DNA of 64,000 nucleotides, from the NCBI GenBank assembly GCA_036524675.1, contig DATDBU010000113.1, forward strand, positions 1-64,000, written 5' to 3'. This document shows positions 8,040 to 16,681 of this stretch, piece after piece. The DNA is from DATDAW01 sp036524675. Its GTDB lineage: Bacteria > Verrucomicrobiota > Verrucomicrobiia > Chthoniobacterales > DASVRZ01. Under the pieces are notes generated by a model. That model searched no databases. It saw only the letters and a list, made by a program, of their open reading frames with translations, and was not told the origin of the DNA. Numbering within the stretch: the stretch's first letter is position 1; each line of letters opens with the position of its first letter. The position numbers and the translations under genes were made by a program.

Positions 8040-8393
8040 TCACTCGAAAAAAGTGTCGTCATGCGCGTAGGCCGGCGCGCAACAACATAGCAATCGGAGC
8101 GGCTTCAGCGCCCGGATCGTATGCCAGGCGCCGGGCGGAATCAGGATCGCGTCGCTCGGTCCAACCAACCGTTTGTCGCCATCGACTTCCATCTCGGCCG
8201 TCCCCTCAAGGATGAAATAGATTTCCTCACTATTCCGGTGATAATGACGTTGCGTCGCTTCGCCCTCCGGTAACATCGCTTCCGCGAGGCTCTGGTTCGT
8301 CACCGGCGCGTTTCCGGAACTGAGAATCTCGCGAATCGTCGAGCCATCCTTCGTCGTGAACGGCGCCTGGCGCTCGAGATTTTGGAGGATCAT
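8040..8393 (-). CDS. single-domain cupin protein
   Basis: A 117-residue cupin. The first motif is visible as QRHYHRNSEEIYFILEGTAEM (metal-ligand His/His/Glu around residues 49-58), and the second as PPGAWHTIRAL with its histidine. Small cupins of this type bind a metal and act as isomerases, dioxygenases or sensors; the specific reaction cannot be read. The gene lies 14 bases downstream of the FKBP isomerase gene on the same strand and may share its transcript. Confidence 0.85.
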   Translation of the reverse strand: MILQNLERQAPFTTKDGSTIREILSSGNAPVTNQSLAEAMLPEGEATQRHYHRNSEEIYFILEGTAEMEVDGDKRLVGPSDAILIPPGAWHTIRALKPLRLLCCCAPAYAHDDTFFE

Positions 8394-8407
8394 CGTATTG
8401 CTGTAGC

Positions 8408-9163
8408 CTACTTCTTCGGAGCCGCGGTGGCTTCCGGAGCAGGTGTCACAGCCGGCGCTGCAGCGGCTTCAGGTTTCTTGATGCTGAGCAATTCGACTTC
8501 GAAAATAAGTGCCTGGTTCGGCCCAATTTCAGGCGGAGCTTGTTCTCCGTAGGCCAAAACCGACGGAATGAAGAACTGGTATTTCGAGCCCACCGACATC
8601 AGTTGCACCCCTTCGGTCCAGCCAGGGATAACGCCGTTAAGCGGGAATTCAGCGGGCTCGTTCCGTTTGTACGAGCTGTCGAATTCCTTGCCGTCGATCG
8701 TGGTGCCGCGGTAATGGACGCTCACTGTGTCCGTAGCCTTTGGTTTGTCGCCTTTCCCCTCGGAAATGACTTTGTATTCCAGGCCGCTGGCTGTGGTTTT
8801 TACACCTTCCTTCGTCTTGTTCTCAGCGAGAAATTTTTCACTGGCAGCTTTGTTAGCATTCGCAGCGTCGTCGCGTTTCTTCGCCATTTTAGCCATCATT
8901 TCCTGCTGAAAGGTCTGCATGACGGCCTGCATTTCTTCTGGCGTTAGGAGAGACTTGTTCCCGGAGAGGCTATCTCTGACCCCCTGAAAAAAGGCTTCAG
9001 GATTGATCTCAATTTCCTGTTTCTTCAGGGTCGAGGCGATGTCAGTGCCAATGCTATAGCTAACTTTGTCTTTGTTATCTTTGAGTTGCACAGGAGCGTT
9101 TTGCGCGTGGAGCGCGAAAGGAATGGCAAAAAGGGTGGCTGTGACGATAGGGGTCAGTTTCAT
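8408..9163 (-). CDS. periplasmic FKBP-type peptidyl-prolyl isomerase (FkpA/Mip-like)
   Basis: The 251-residue protein starts with a cleavable signal peptide (MKLTPIVTATLFAIPFALHAQ). An FKBP N-terminal dimerisation domain follows (SIGTDIASTLKKQEIEINPE), then a helical linker rich in Lys/Ala, then the FKBP domain (SVHYRGTTIDGKEFDSSYKR, IPGWTEGVQLM, IPSVLAYGE). It should assist proline isomerisation of exported proteins. The last 25 residues are an Ala/Pro-rich tail. A frame extension to 9205 would destroy the signal peptide, so 9163 is chosen. The cupin gene follows. Confidence 0.95.
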   Translation of the reverse strand: MKLTPIVTATLFAIPFALHAQNAPVQLKDNKDKVSYSIGTDIASTLKKQEIEINPEAFFQGVRDSLSGNKSLLTPEEMQAVMQTFQQEMMAKMAKKRDDAANANKAASEKFLAENKTKEGVKTTASGLEYKVISEGKGDKPKATDTVSVHYRGTTIDGKEFDSSYKRNEPAEFPLNGVIPGWTEGVQLMSVGSKYQFFIPSVLAYGEQAPPEIGPNQALIFEVELLSIKKPEAAAAPAVTPAPEATAAPKK

Positions 9164-9254
9164 GTTGGGAGTGGGAGACCTACGCCAGAGCCGATGGGGG
9201 CGCAACCGTTATTGAATGCGGCCAAAAATGCGCTTAAAGCCCGACAGCATTGAT

Positions 9255-10163
9255 ATGAATAAACTCTTCCGGAAGACTCTTTTCCTCGTGGTCGGGATCG
9301 CTGTAACACTGCCCGCGATTTTGGCCGACGACGCTTTTGCGATCGAAATCGCCGCTGCACGCCTGGCCCGCATTCAACGGCTGACCAAGCCGGACGGCTG
9401 GTTGACGCTGATCGGACTGCATTTTCTGAAGCCAGGCGAAAACAACATTGGTAGTGCGCCAGACAACAGTATCGTCATTCAAAAGCTGCCGGCGCATTTC
9501 GGGGTGGCAACGTTGGCTACTGACGGGACTGTGACATTCGAAGCAAAGGAATCGGGAGCATTCCTGGATGGAAATTCGCTTTCGGGGCCCGTAGCGTTGA
9601 AAGTCGGCGAACTCGACGGCATGTCACCGACCATTGTTTCCTCGGGAAGCGTCAGCTTTTTTGTTGTGGACCGCAACGGTCGCAAAGCGCTTCGCGTAAA
9701 GGACAGCGAATCCGATAGGCGGACGCATTTTCTGGGGCTGGATTATTTCCCAGCGGATCCCAAGTGGCGGATCGAGGCGAAATGGGTGGTGTTCGATACA
9801 CCCAAAGAAGTGCCAATCGCCAACATCATCGGCAGTGTGTCGAAGGAAAAAATTCCTGGAAAAGCTGTTTTCGAGCATGATGGAAAAACCGTGGAGTTAA
9901 TTCCAATGGTCGAAGGCCCTGATGCCCCGCTATTTTTTGTGATTTCCGACGCGACAAGCGGCAAAGAGACGTATTCCGCCGCGCGTTTTCTATATGCCAA
10001 ACACCCCGGCCCAGACGGCAGAGTCATCCTCGATTTCAATCTTGCCTACAATCCGCCCTGCGCTTTCACGCCTTTCGCTACCTGCCCCTTGCCGCCTCCT
10101 CAAAACCGGCTGACGTTTCCCGTTACTGCTGGAGAAAAGAAATATCGCGGCGAGCATGAGTGA
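9255..10163 (+). CDS. exported DUF1684 protein
   Basis: A 302-residue protein beginning with a signal peptide (MNKLFRKTLFLVVGIAV, cleavage near ILA-DDA). It has the DUF1684 hallmarks: RLTKPDGWLTLIGLHFLKPG near the N-terminus, RRTHFLGLDYFPADPKWRI in the middle and DFNLAYNPPCAFTPFATCP near the C-terminus. The family has no established activity. Length is typical. The stop overlaps the start of the MOSC gene by 8 bases, implying translational coupling. It is divergent from fkpA with about 90 bases between the starts. Confidence 0.88.
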   Translation: MNKLFRKTLFLVVGIAVTLPAILADDAFAIEIAAARLARIQRLTKPDGWLTLIGLHFLKPGENNIGSAPDNSIVIQKLPAHFGVATLATDGTVTFEAKESGAFLDGNSLSGPVALKVGELDGMSPTIVSSGSVSFFVVDRNGRKALRVKDSESDRRTHFLGLDYFPADPKWRIEAKWVVFDTPKEVPIANIIGSVSKEKIPGKAVFEHDGKTVELIPMVEGPDAPLFFVISDATSGKETYSAARFLYAKHPGPDGRVILDFNLAYNPPCAFTPFATCPLPPPQNRLTFPVTAGEKKYRGEHE

Positions 10164-10809
10164 ATTTCACGTGACCAGCGTCAATATCGGCAGGGCGCAG
10201 ATGATCCAGGGAGCGGGAAAATCGGGCACGACGGGCATTTACAAACGACCAGTTGATGGGCCCGTATACGTTGGCCGCGAGGGCTTTTCAGGGGATGCGA
10301 TCTGCGACGCGGAGAATCATGGGGGCGTGGATCAGGCGGTTTATGTTTTTGGCGCGCCCGACTATGCGTGGTGGTCGCAGGAACTGGGACAAGATTTGGG
10401 ACCAGGCACTTTCGGAGAAAACTTGACGATCTCCAACCTGGAAAGCGCCCTATTTTCCATCGGCGACAGGCTGCATATCGGCGAAGTCATTTTGGAAGTA
10501 ACGGCGCCGCGGATCCCCTGCGGGACATTGGCGGTGCGCATGGGCGATCCGATGTTTGTAAAACGTTTCCGCTTCGCCGAGCGCCCGGGTTTGTATTGCC
10601 GGGTCATCCGGGAAGGATATGTCCAAAGCGGTGACGGAGTGATCTACGAACCGTTTTCAGGAAAAACGATCACCGCATTGGAAATGTTTCGCGCATTTTA
10701 CGAGAAGCGCCTCGACGAAGCGCCTCTTCGCCGGCATCTCGCTGCGCCCATAGCGATCCGCGACCGGGTAGACAAAGAGAAACAGCTGGCCGAGCTCGAG
10801 CAGCAGTGA
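10156..10809 (+). CDS. MOSC domain protein (YiiM-like)
   Basis: A 217-residue MOSC protein. Characteristic segments are GREGFSGDAICDAENHGGVD, LGPGTFGENLTISNLE and the cysteine-containing IPCGTLAVRMGDPMFVKRF; the conserved Cys is the presumed ligand of molybdenum cofactor or a persulfide. YiiM in Escherichia coli, the closest layout, reduces N-hydroxylated compounds such as 6-N-hydroxylaminopurine. The start overlaps the DUF1684 gene by 8 bases. The window also encodes a molybdopterin oxidoreductase and a MocA-like enzyme about 50 kb away, consistent with an active cofactor pathway. Confidence 0.92.
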   Translation: MSEFHVTSVNIGRAQMIQGAGKSGTTGIYKRPVDGPVYVGREGFSGDAICDAENHGGVDQAVYVFGAPDYAWWSQELGQDLGPGTFGENLTISNLESALFSIGDRLHIGEVILEVTAPRIPCGTLAVRMGDPMFVKRFRFAERPGLYCRVIREGYVQSGDGVIYEPFSGKTITALEMFRAFYEKRLDEAPLRRHLAAPIAIRDRVDKEKQLAELEQQ

Positions 10810-10833
10810 GTAATAGCGAACGTTTCGAGCTTC

Positions 10834-12534
10834 TTACTCGACGGTAAACCACTGCACTTCCACGCGGCGGTTTTTGTCGGGGTCCTTTCCAGCCGGCTCT
10901 TCCCACCCGCGGCCGACGGATTCGATACGTGCTGGATCGATCTGAAACCTGGAGACGACCTGCTGTTTTACTTCATTCGCCCGGTTGCGACTAAGCTCCA
11001 TTGCGCCGAGCGCCATTTTGCGCACAAACGATTCGCCGCCCTGTTTTCGAAATTGCTCGACCAGCGAGTCATCGACGTGGCCCCGCAACAAAATCGTCGA
11101 GCCCGGGCTCACCTGAAGCAGGCGCTTCACGTCTTCCAGATTTTTCGTATTATCGGAGTTCGCAACATCGAGCCGGGCAGAATTCGGTTCGAAGTAAAAA
11201 CGGATATCCTTGCTCAGCAGAGGGTTGTCTTCGAGGGATGGATTGTTCGTGGATCTGATCGGTGCGATCGCGACAGTCTGGTTCGCAAATTCGCCGCCCT
11301 GCTGAAGCGCCTGCAGGTTCTTTACATCGACGAAACGCGACGGATCGGCAGGGTCCGGAATGATGTCTTTACCGTAGGAATAGACGGCCGACTGGAAAAT
11401 GCCGCCGAAGCTGCCAGCAGCGTCGATTTCGCCGGAGAAAAAGGCGAGGTTTTCCGGAAGATTGGAAAGGTGAACGCTGGCGAGTTGGGCCTTGGTTTGG
11501 GCGCGATCCCATTTGAAGGCCTTGCCGATTGTGTCGAGGACCGCGTCGGAGGGGTTGTCGCGGACGAGGCGATTACCCTCCAGCAGTCCATGAACCAGGC
11601 CCTCGACCATTTTCGGGTTCTGCTCGGCGAACCCTTTGTTGGCAATGAGGAGATCGGCGATGATGAGTAAATTGCGATTGGACGTTAGCAACCGGGCTTT
11701 TCCGGCACTTTGATCGATGACTTCCCCGGTTTTAGGTGCCCAGCCGACGAATCCCGCGAGTTCACCGCGGCCGTCCTGCAGATTCTTGAGGAAAAGGTCG
11801 CCCGCCACAAAAGCATCTTCAGCGTAGACAAGATTCAGTTTTTCCGGATCAGGAATCGCGGTGGCATCCGCAAGCATGTTGATACCCAGCCCGGCTTCCT
11901 GAGCGAGATAGCGGATAAAAAAGTCGGCTTCCGTGAATTGGGACGTCGCCAGCGTTTTGCCTTTGAGATCGTTGATGCGTTTGATGTCGCTGCGGACGAC
12001 AACACCGTCCGCGCCACGCGAGAAGCCGATTTGTGCGGGAACGACGACCTGAAACTGTCGTCCGTACACCGCGAGCACGTCAGCGGTGGTGGCCGAAGCG
12101 GCTAACTTGCCGCTGTTGAGCGCAGGCCAGCTTTCCTCCTCACTGAGTGTGAGTTTCAGTTTGAAGCCGTACTTTTTGAAGAAGATGGAGTTTTCATTCG
12201 GTGCGAGTCCGCCGTTGGCGGCTATAAGGCCAGCGTAACCGGCATATTCGCTGAGCTCGACTTCGACGATGTTGTCCTTCGGGACATATGCTGCGGCAGG
12301 GGGAAGACGCGGCGCTTGTGGCGCGGGCTCGATGTAGTTGCCTGACTCGGACGGAGCAGTTGTTTGCGCCGGCGACGCGGATGCTGTTGGCGTCGGAGTC
12401 ACAGCGATGGGTTTCGGTTCAGCGACTTTGCCGGATCGCTTAACGAGCACAAATGCGCCCAAAGCCACCAAGCCGAAGATAAACAGATATGAAATGATTT
12501 TGCCGAGTGTGGTGAGACCAGGTTGTTTACTCAT
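10834..12534 (-). CDS. membrane-anchored substrate-binding / OmpA fusion protein
   Basis: The 566-residue protein has one N-terminal membrane helix (ISYLFIFGLVALGAFVLV), a Pro/Thr/Ser linker, an NMT1/SsuA-like periplasmic binding fold (VELSEYAGYAGLIAANGG around residue 92, KGKTLATSQFTEADFFIRYL near 195) and a C-terminal OmpA peptidoglycan-binding domain (ILLRGHVDD, LSRNRANEVKQQVV, RIESVGRGWEEP). It would therefore tether a ligand-binding domain between inner membrane and cell wall. No ABC permease or ATPase lies next to it, so ordinary uptake is unlikely. The coiled-coil membrane gene starts 12 bases beyond its 5' end and is transcribed first. Confidence 0.85.
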   Translation of the reverse strand: MSKQPGLTTLGKIISYLFIFGLVALGAFVLVKRSGKVAEPKPIAVTPTPTASASPAQTTAPSESGNYIEPAPQAPRLPPAAAYVPKDNIVEVELSEYAGYAGLIAANGGLAPNENSIFFKKYGFKLKLTLSEEESWPALNSGKLAASATTADVLAVYGRQFQVVVPAQIGFSRGADGVVVRSDIKRINDLKGKTLATSQFTEADFFIRYLAQEAGLGINMLADATAIPDPEKLNLVYAEDAFVAGDLFLKNLQDGRGELAGFVGWAPKTGEVIDQSAGKARLLTSNRNLLIIADLLIANKGFAEQNPKMVEGLVHGLLEGNRLVRDNPSDAVLDTIGKAFKWDRAQTKAQLASVHLSNLPENLAFFSGEIDAAGSFGGIFQSAVYSYGKDIIPDPADPSRFVDVKNLQALQQGGEFANQTVAIAPIRSTNNPSLEDNPLLSKDIRFYFEPNSARLDVANSDNTKNLEDVKRLLQVSPGSTILLRGHVDDSLVEQFRKQGGESFVRKMALGAMELSRNRANEVKQQVVSRFQIDPARIESVGRGWEEPAGKDPDKNRRVEVQWFTVE

Positions 12535-12545
12535 AGAGCGATATT

Positions 12546-13421
12546 TCAGGAGTGATTCGAGGGAAGCGGCGGCGGTTGCGGCACGGGAATCGCAGGTGGC
12601 TCGTCCAGGATGTCTTCGAGCTCGCTATAGGCCTGCTGTTGTTCGCGCATCCACGCGGTGGTGCTCCCCAGCGTGGCGGTGACGTCGTCGATGCGTCGCG
12701 AAACGCTGCCGGGATCCTTCCCAAGCAGTGACTGTTCACGGATCAACTCGACCTGCTCTTCGATACGGGAGAGTTCAGCGTCGAGGAATTCAATCTTGTC
12801 GCGGGCTTTCTCCTGGGTGGCGACGCGTTGTTTCAAGATTTCCAGCTGCCCTTCAAGGCTCCGGCGCAAACTTTCATCCGTCTCGTTCTGAAGCTGTTTC
12901 TCGACATTGAGTATCTTTCTAAAAGGCGCGTCACCCGTTTGCCCCACGACATGCTCGACGGTTTGCTTGGTCTGCAACAGACCGAGGTAAATCCAGGCCA
13001 ACTTCCCGAGATTTTCCGACTGTCCTTGTATATCCGCCAGCGGGCCGGTCGCCTGCTGCCGGTTCAGGATCGACTCACAGCGCTCCTGTAGCCCTTGAAA
13101 ACGCCGTGCGTTTTCCGGTAGAAGGCGGCCCCCACGTTCAGCGACTTTTTCCTGCCACAGCTTCACATCCTGGCCAGTCTCCAACGAATCGACATAATGA
13201 CGGAATCGCGAATTGCTGGTCAGAAAAAACAGGTATCCCAGTTCCACTCCCGCTCCGAGAATCCAAAACCCTGGATTCAAAAAACCCAGCACTCCAAAAG
13301 CAGCTAGCCCCACCCAATTGGGAGCTACAAACATCCCCCATGGCCGAGCATTGAATGCCTCGCGCAAGTAATCCTGGAATCCAGCTGCCATTTTGCACGT
13401 ATTCACCGACAATACGGGCAT
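12546..13421 (-). CDS. coiled-coil membrane protein, partner of SBP-OmpA gene
   Basis: A 291-residue protein. Residues 30-70 are hydrophobic (VGLAAFGVLGFLNPGFWILG, VELGYLFFL) and form about two membrane helices. The rest is long charged coiled coil, for example QLQNETDESLRRSLEGQLE and DAELSRIEEQVELIREQSL, ending in a proline-rich tail. An alternative ATG at 13391 would give MAAGFQDYLR. I cannot name a family. Twelve bases separate it from the SBP-OmpA gene, so the two are almost certainly one operon and may form one envelope complex; that is inference. Confidence 0.7.
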   Translation of the reverse strand: MPVLSVNTCKMAAGFQDYLREAFNARPWGMFVAPNWVGLAAFGVLGFLNPGFWILGAGVELGYLFFLTSNSRFRHYVDSLETGQDVKLWQEKVAERGGRLLPENARRFQGLQERCESILNRQQATGPLADIQGQSENLGKLAWIYLGLLQTKQTVEHVVGQTGDAPFRKILNVEKQLQNETDESLRRSLEGQLEILKQRVATQEKARDKIEFLDAELSRIEEQVELIREQSLLGKDPGSVSRRIDDVTATLGSTTAWMREQQQAYSELEDILDEPPAIPVPQPPPLPSNHS

Positions 13422-13768
13422 TTAATCAAGGATACGAAAGTGAAACGATCCTTCGGGAAAATCTATGGATTTTGCCGGTTAACAGGCTTGGTTCCGATGG
13501 CCCGCGACCTGACTCTGGTTTCGCTGAAGGAAGACTACGCGATCCATGCTGCTTTCCAGCCGAACATTTCTTTTGACAGCCCTATTGCCTTTGCTACTTT
13601 CCCGTCTCGCCTTTAGAAAGACGGAAGTGAACTGCCCTGATCGTTGCTGGCTCTATATGCCGATGCGGTTGGGGTTTTTTACCCCCTCGTTCCGGAGGCA
13701 GCGGTGAAATAACGGCTCGCGTCGTAGTGTTGTTTGCAGATTTTGCAAAAAGCCGGATGCGAGGAAAA
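13422..13768. other. upstream region of tRNA-Thr-tuf transcript
   Basis: No convincing gene is present. The stretch contains a promoter-like pair at 13573-13600 and a GGGG-T6A-CCCC hairpin around 13663-13687 in front of the tRNA. It is bounded on the left by the start of the minus-strand coiled-coil gene, so that gene's promoter should be here too. Confidence 0.4.
13573..13600 (+). promoter_or_regulatory. candidate sigma70-type promoter for tRNA-Thr-tuf
   Basis: A perfect TTGACA (13573-13578) is followed after 16 bases by TACTTT, a poor -10. It reads toward tRNA-Thr and tuf, the first stable-RNA/translation genes downstream, about 170 bases away. Confidence 0.3.
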
Positions 13769-13844
<76 letters not shown>

Positions 13845-13951
13845 TATCCGAGCCAGCCGGGCCGCCCGACACGTAGTTGCAGAGCTTGCAAAAGCCTAAT
13901 TTGAAACAACCCTAAATAACGAAAACCCACTGACTTCCAAGGAGAACCTCC

Positions 13952-15145
13952 ATGGCCAAGGACAAATTCGATAGAACCAAACCGCACGTCAACATCGGCA
14001 CCATTGGCCACGTTGATCACGGTAAAACCACCCTCACGGCTGCGATCACCACGATTCTTTCCAAGAAAGGTTTCGCCACAGCCAAGAAATACGACGAAAT
14101 CGACGCGGCACCCGAAGAAAAAGAACGCGGCATCACGATCAACACCGCCCACGTCGAATATCAGACCGAGAAGCGCCACTACGCGCACGTCGATTGTCCC
14201 GGCCATGCTGACTACGTCAAGAACATGATCACCGGCGCAGCCCAGATGGACGGAGCGATCCTCGTCGTTTCCGCTGCTGACGGCCCCATGCCGCAGACCC
14301 GTGAGCACATCCTTCTCGCCCGCCAGGTCGGTGTTCCCGCGCTCGTCGTCTTCATGAACAAGACTGACATGGTTGACGACCCCGAACTCCTCGACCTCGT
14401 CGAAATGGAAGTTCGCGATCTGCTTTCCACCTACGAATTCCCCGGCGACACCATTCCGATCGTCAAAGGCAGCGCCGTCAAAGCCCTTGCCTCCGGTGAT
14501 CCGGCCGCTCCGGAATCCAAGTGTATCCTCGACCTCATGGACGCGGTTGACGAATACATCCCGATGCCTGAGCGCCCGATCGACCAACCCTTCCTCATGC
14601 CGATCGAAGACGTGTTCAACATCGAAGGTCGCGGCACCGTCGCCACCGGTCGTGTCGAACGCGGCATCCTCAAAAAGATGGAAGAAGTCGAAATCGTCGG
14701 CATCAACCCGACCGCCAAGACCACCGTCACCGACATCGAAATGTTCCGCAAGCTCCTCGACGAAGCCCGTGCTGGCGACAACGTCGGCGTGCTCCTTCGC
14801 GGTATCAAGAAAGACGACGTCGAACGCGGTCAGGTCCTCGCGAAACCCGGCTCCATCAAGCCCTACAAGAAATTTAAGAGCGAAATCTACGTCCTTTCCA
14901 AGGAAGAAGGCGGACGCCACACTCCGTTCTTCTCGAACTATCGCCCACAGTTCTACTTCCGCACCACGGACGTCACCGGCACCGTCAAGTTGCCCGAAGG
15001 CGTCGAAATGGTCATGCCTGGCGACAACGTCTCGGTTGAAGTCGAATTGATCACCCCGGTCGCCATGGAAAAAACCATGCGCTTCGCCATCCGTGAAGGT
15101 GGCAAGACCGTCGGCGCAGGTCGTATCGCTGAAATCATTCCGTAA
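13952..15145 (+). CDS. tuf: elongation factor Tu
   Basis: The 397-residue product is EF-Tu, which carries aminoacyl-tRNA to the ribosome with GTP. Visible GTPase motifs are GHVDHGKTT (G1, residues 18-26), the switch I RGITINTAHVEY, DCPGHADYVKNM (G3) and NKTDMVDD (G4). Domains II and III are complete, ending GKTVGAGRIAEIIP. The Shine-Dalgarno AAGGAG lies just before the ATG. It follows tRNA-Thr by about 107 bases and precedes tRNA-Trp and secE. Codon choice is strongly biased to C-ending codons, as expected for a highly expressed gene. Confidence 0.99.
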   Translation: MAKDKFDRTKPHVNIGTIGHVDHGKTTLTAAITTILSKKGFATAKKYDEIDAAPEEKERGITINTAHVEYQTEKRHYAHVDCPGHADYVKNMITGAAQMDGAILVVSAADGPMPQTREHILLARQVGVPALVVFMNKTDMVDDPELLDLVEMEVRDLLSTYEFPGDTIPIVKGSAVKALASGDPAAPESKCILDLMDAVDEYIPMPERPIDQPFLMPIEDVFNIEGRGTVATGRVERGILKKMEEVEIVGINPTAKTTVTDIEMFRKLLDEARAGDNVGVLLRGIKKDDVERGQVLAKPGSIKPYKKFKSEIYVLSKEEGGRHTPFFSNYRPQFYFRTTDVTGTVKLPEGVEMVMPGDNVSVEVELITPVAMEKTMRFAIREGGKTVGAGRIAEIIP

Positions 15146-15168
15146 CCTACAGAAAACCTCTTAGTTAC

Positions 15169-15202
15169 CGCCCGTTTCCCCAACCCCTTGAGGAAACGGG
15201 CG
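15169..15202 (+). terminator. strong hairpin after tuf
   Basis: CGCCCGTTTCC (15169-15179) and GGAAACGGGCG (15192-15202) pair perfectly over 11 bp with a 12-base loop. There is no U-run directly after, but a T6 run occurs at about 15228-15233 just before tRNA-Trp. It may attenuate or mark processing between tuf and the tRNA-Trp-secE-nusG part. Confidence 0.5.
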
Positions 15203-15233
15203 CGTGAGGATAAGTTTCTGTCCCTCATTTTTT

Positions 15234-15306
15234 ACGCCAGTAGCTCAATTGGTAGAGCAGCGGTCTCCAAAACCGCATGTTGGGGGTTCGAGTCCCTCCT
15301 GGCGTG
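15234..15306 (+). tRNA. tRNA-Trp(CCA)
   Basis: A complete cloverleaf with acceptor ACGCCAG/CTGGCGT, anticodon stem GCGGT/ACCGC around loop CTCCAAA with anticodon CCA, and T arm GGGTTCGAGTCCC. The 3' CCA is not encoded, unlike the other three tRNAs of the window. It sits between tuf and secE. Confidence 0.97.
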
Positions 15307-15340
15307 TTTTCCCCTTCCCGATTTTTAAAACGAAAACTGA

Positions 15341-15556
15341 ATGTTTGCGCAAACTGCTAAATTCTTCGGCGAGGTCAGGACTGAACTCGCCAAAGCCACC
15401 TGGCCTTGGGACACAAAAGAGCGTACCCTGGCCAAGCGGTATAAAGAATTGATCGACTCGACCGCCGTCGTCGTGATCGGTATCCTGATCCTCAGCGCAT
15501 TCATCGCATTTTGGGATTTCATCCTGGTCACCGTCGTCGGCTGGCTGACGAGATAA
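15341..15556 (+). CDS. secE: preprotein translocase subunit SecE
   Basis: A 71-residue short-form SecE with the conserved cytoplasmic amphipathic segment FFGEVRTELAKATWPWDTKE followed by one membrane helix (VVVIGILILSAFIAFWDFIL). SecE clamps SecY in the inner-membrane translocon. Single-helix SecE is usual outside enterobacteria. The ATG has no Shine-Dalgarno, only an A-rich leader. nusG follows 16 bases after the stop. Confidence 0.96.
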   Translation: MFAQTAKFFGEVRTELAKATWPWDTKERTLAKRYKELIDSTAVVVIGILILSAFIAFWDFILVTVVGWLTR

Positions 15557-15572
15557 CACCCGCTTTTTAGAC

Positions 15573-16136
15573 ATGGCTCTCGCTCCGAAAGATCAATGGT
15601 ACGCTGTCCAGGTATTGTCGGGACTCGAAAACAAGGTCCTCGACAACCTGACCAAGCGCATCAAAACCGAGGAAATGGGCGACCTCGTTTACGAAGTCCT
15701 CGTCCCCACCGAACGCGTCTCCGAAATCAAACGCGGTAAAAAAACTGAGACCACCCGCAAGCTCATGCCCGGGTACGTCATCGCGAACATGTATCTGCTC
15801 GACGAGAACAACCAGCTCGTCCCGCGGACTTGGTATTTCATCCGCGAAACCAACGGTGTTATCGGCTTCGCCGGCACCAAGGATCGTCCTGTCCCCATGC
15901 AACTTAAGGACGTCGAAAACATCCTCGCCCAAGTCCGGGAACGCGACGAAAAGGTCAAGCCAAAGGTCAGTTTCGAAGTAGGCGAAGTCGTTAAAGTCGC
16001 CGACGGTCCTTTCCAAAATCAGAGCGGCGTTGTCGAAGAAATCGATCCAGAACGCGGAAAACTCCGCGTTTCCGTCAGTATCTTTGGCCGCTCCACGCCT
16101 GTCGAACTCGAATACTGGCAGGTCGAACGCTCTTAA
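15573..16136 (+). CDS. nusG: transcription termination/antitermination factor NusG
   Basis: The 187-residue product has the NusG N-terminal domain (QWYAVQVLSGLENKVLDNL, KLMPGYVIANM, WYFIRETNGVIGFAG) and a C-terminal KOW domain (EVGEVVKVADGPFQNQSGVV). It binds RNA polymerase and couples it to Rho or the ribosome. Gene order secE-nusG-rplK is the standard one. No Shine-Dalgarno precedes the ATG. Confidence 0.98.
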   Translation: MALAPKDQWYAVQVLSGLENKVLDNLTKRIKTEEMGDLVYEVLVPTERVSEIKRGKKTETTRKLMPGYVIANMYLLDENNQLVPRTWYFIRETNGVIGFAGTKDRPVPMQLKDVENILAQVRERDEKVKPKVSFEVGEVVKVADGPFQNQSGVVEEIDPERGKLRVSVSIFGRSTPVELEYWQVERS

Positions 16137-16185
16137 CGGCCAAATCCTTTCAAAGCGTAAATTTCACTCTTAACTCAAACCGAAA

Positions 16186-16611
16186 ATGGCAAAAGAAGTC
16201 GTAGGACAAATTAAATTGCAGATCCCGGCAGGCGCCGCAAACCCCGCGCCTCCCGTCGGTCCCGCCCTTGGTCAGCAGGGCGTCAACATCATGGCCTTCT
16301 GCAAGGAATTCAACGCTGCCACGCAGAAGCAAGCCGGCGACATTCTTCCCGTCGTAATCACGGTTTACAAAGACAAATCGTTCACATTCATTACCAAAAG
16401 CCCCCCCGCAGCCGTGCTGCTGAAGAAAGCGGCCAACATCGCTTCCGGGTCCAAGGAACCGAACAAAACGAAAGTCGCCAAGCTCACCAAAAAACAAGTC
16501 CTGGAAATCGTAAAAACAAAGTCCAAAGACTTGAATGCCCGCACGGAAGAAGCCGGTTTCAAAATCATCGCTGGCACCGCTCGCCAGATGGGCATCGAAA
16601 TCGAAGGTTAA
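16186..16611 (+). CDS. rplK: 50S ribosomal protein L11
   Basis: A 141-residue L11 with the N-terminal IKLQIPAGAANPAPPVGPAL, the GQQGVNIMAFCKEFN loop and the C-terminal RNA-binding ITKSPPAAVLLKKAA and GTARQMGIEIEG. L11 shapes the GTPase-associated centre of 23S rRNA. It starts 49 bases after nusG in an A-rich leader without a Shine-Dalgarno. Unusually, the gene is followed by a terminator and a TetR gene and not by rplA. Confidence 0.98.
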   Translation: MAKEVVGQIKLQIPAGAANPAPPVGPALGQQGVNIMAFCKEFNAATQKQAGDILPVVITVYKDKSFTFITKSPPAAVLLKKAANIASGSKEPNKTKVAKLTKKQVLEIVKTKSKDLNARTEEAGFKIIAGTARQMGIEIEG

Positions 16612-16651
16612 TACTTCCCCGTAGGAGATTTTATCCCCGAAAACTCTGCCA

Positions 16652-16681
16652 AAAGCCGGAACATTTAGTTCCGGCTTTTTT
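16652..16681 (+). terminator. rho-independent terminator after rplK
   Basis: AAAGCCGGAAC (16652-16662) pairs perfectly with GTTCCGGCTTT (16668-16678) around a 5-base loop, and the descending arm runs into T6. This is the cleanest intrinsic terminator in the window and closes the secE-nusG-rplK transcript. Confidence 0.92.
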
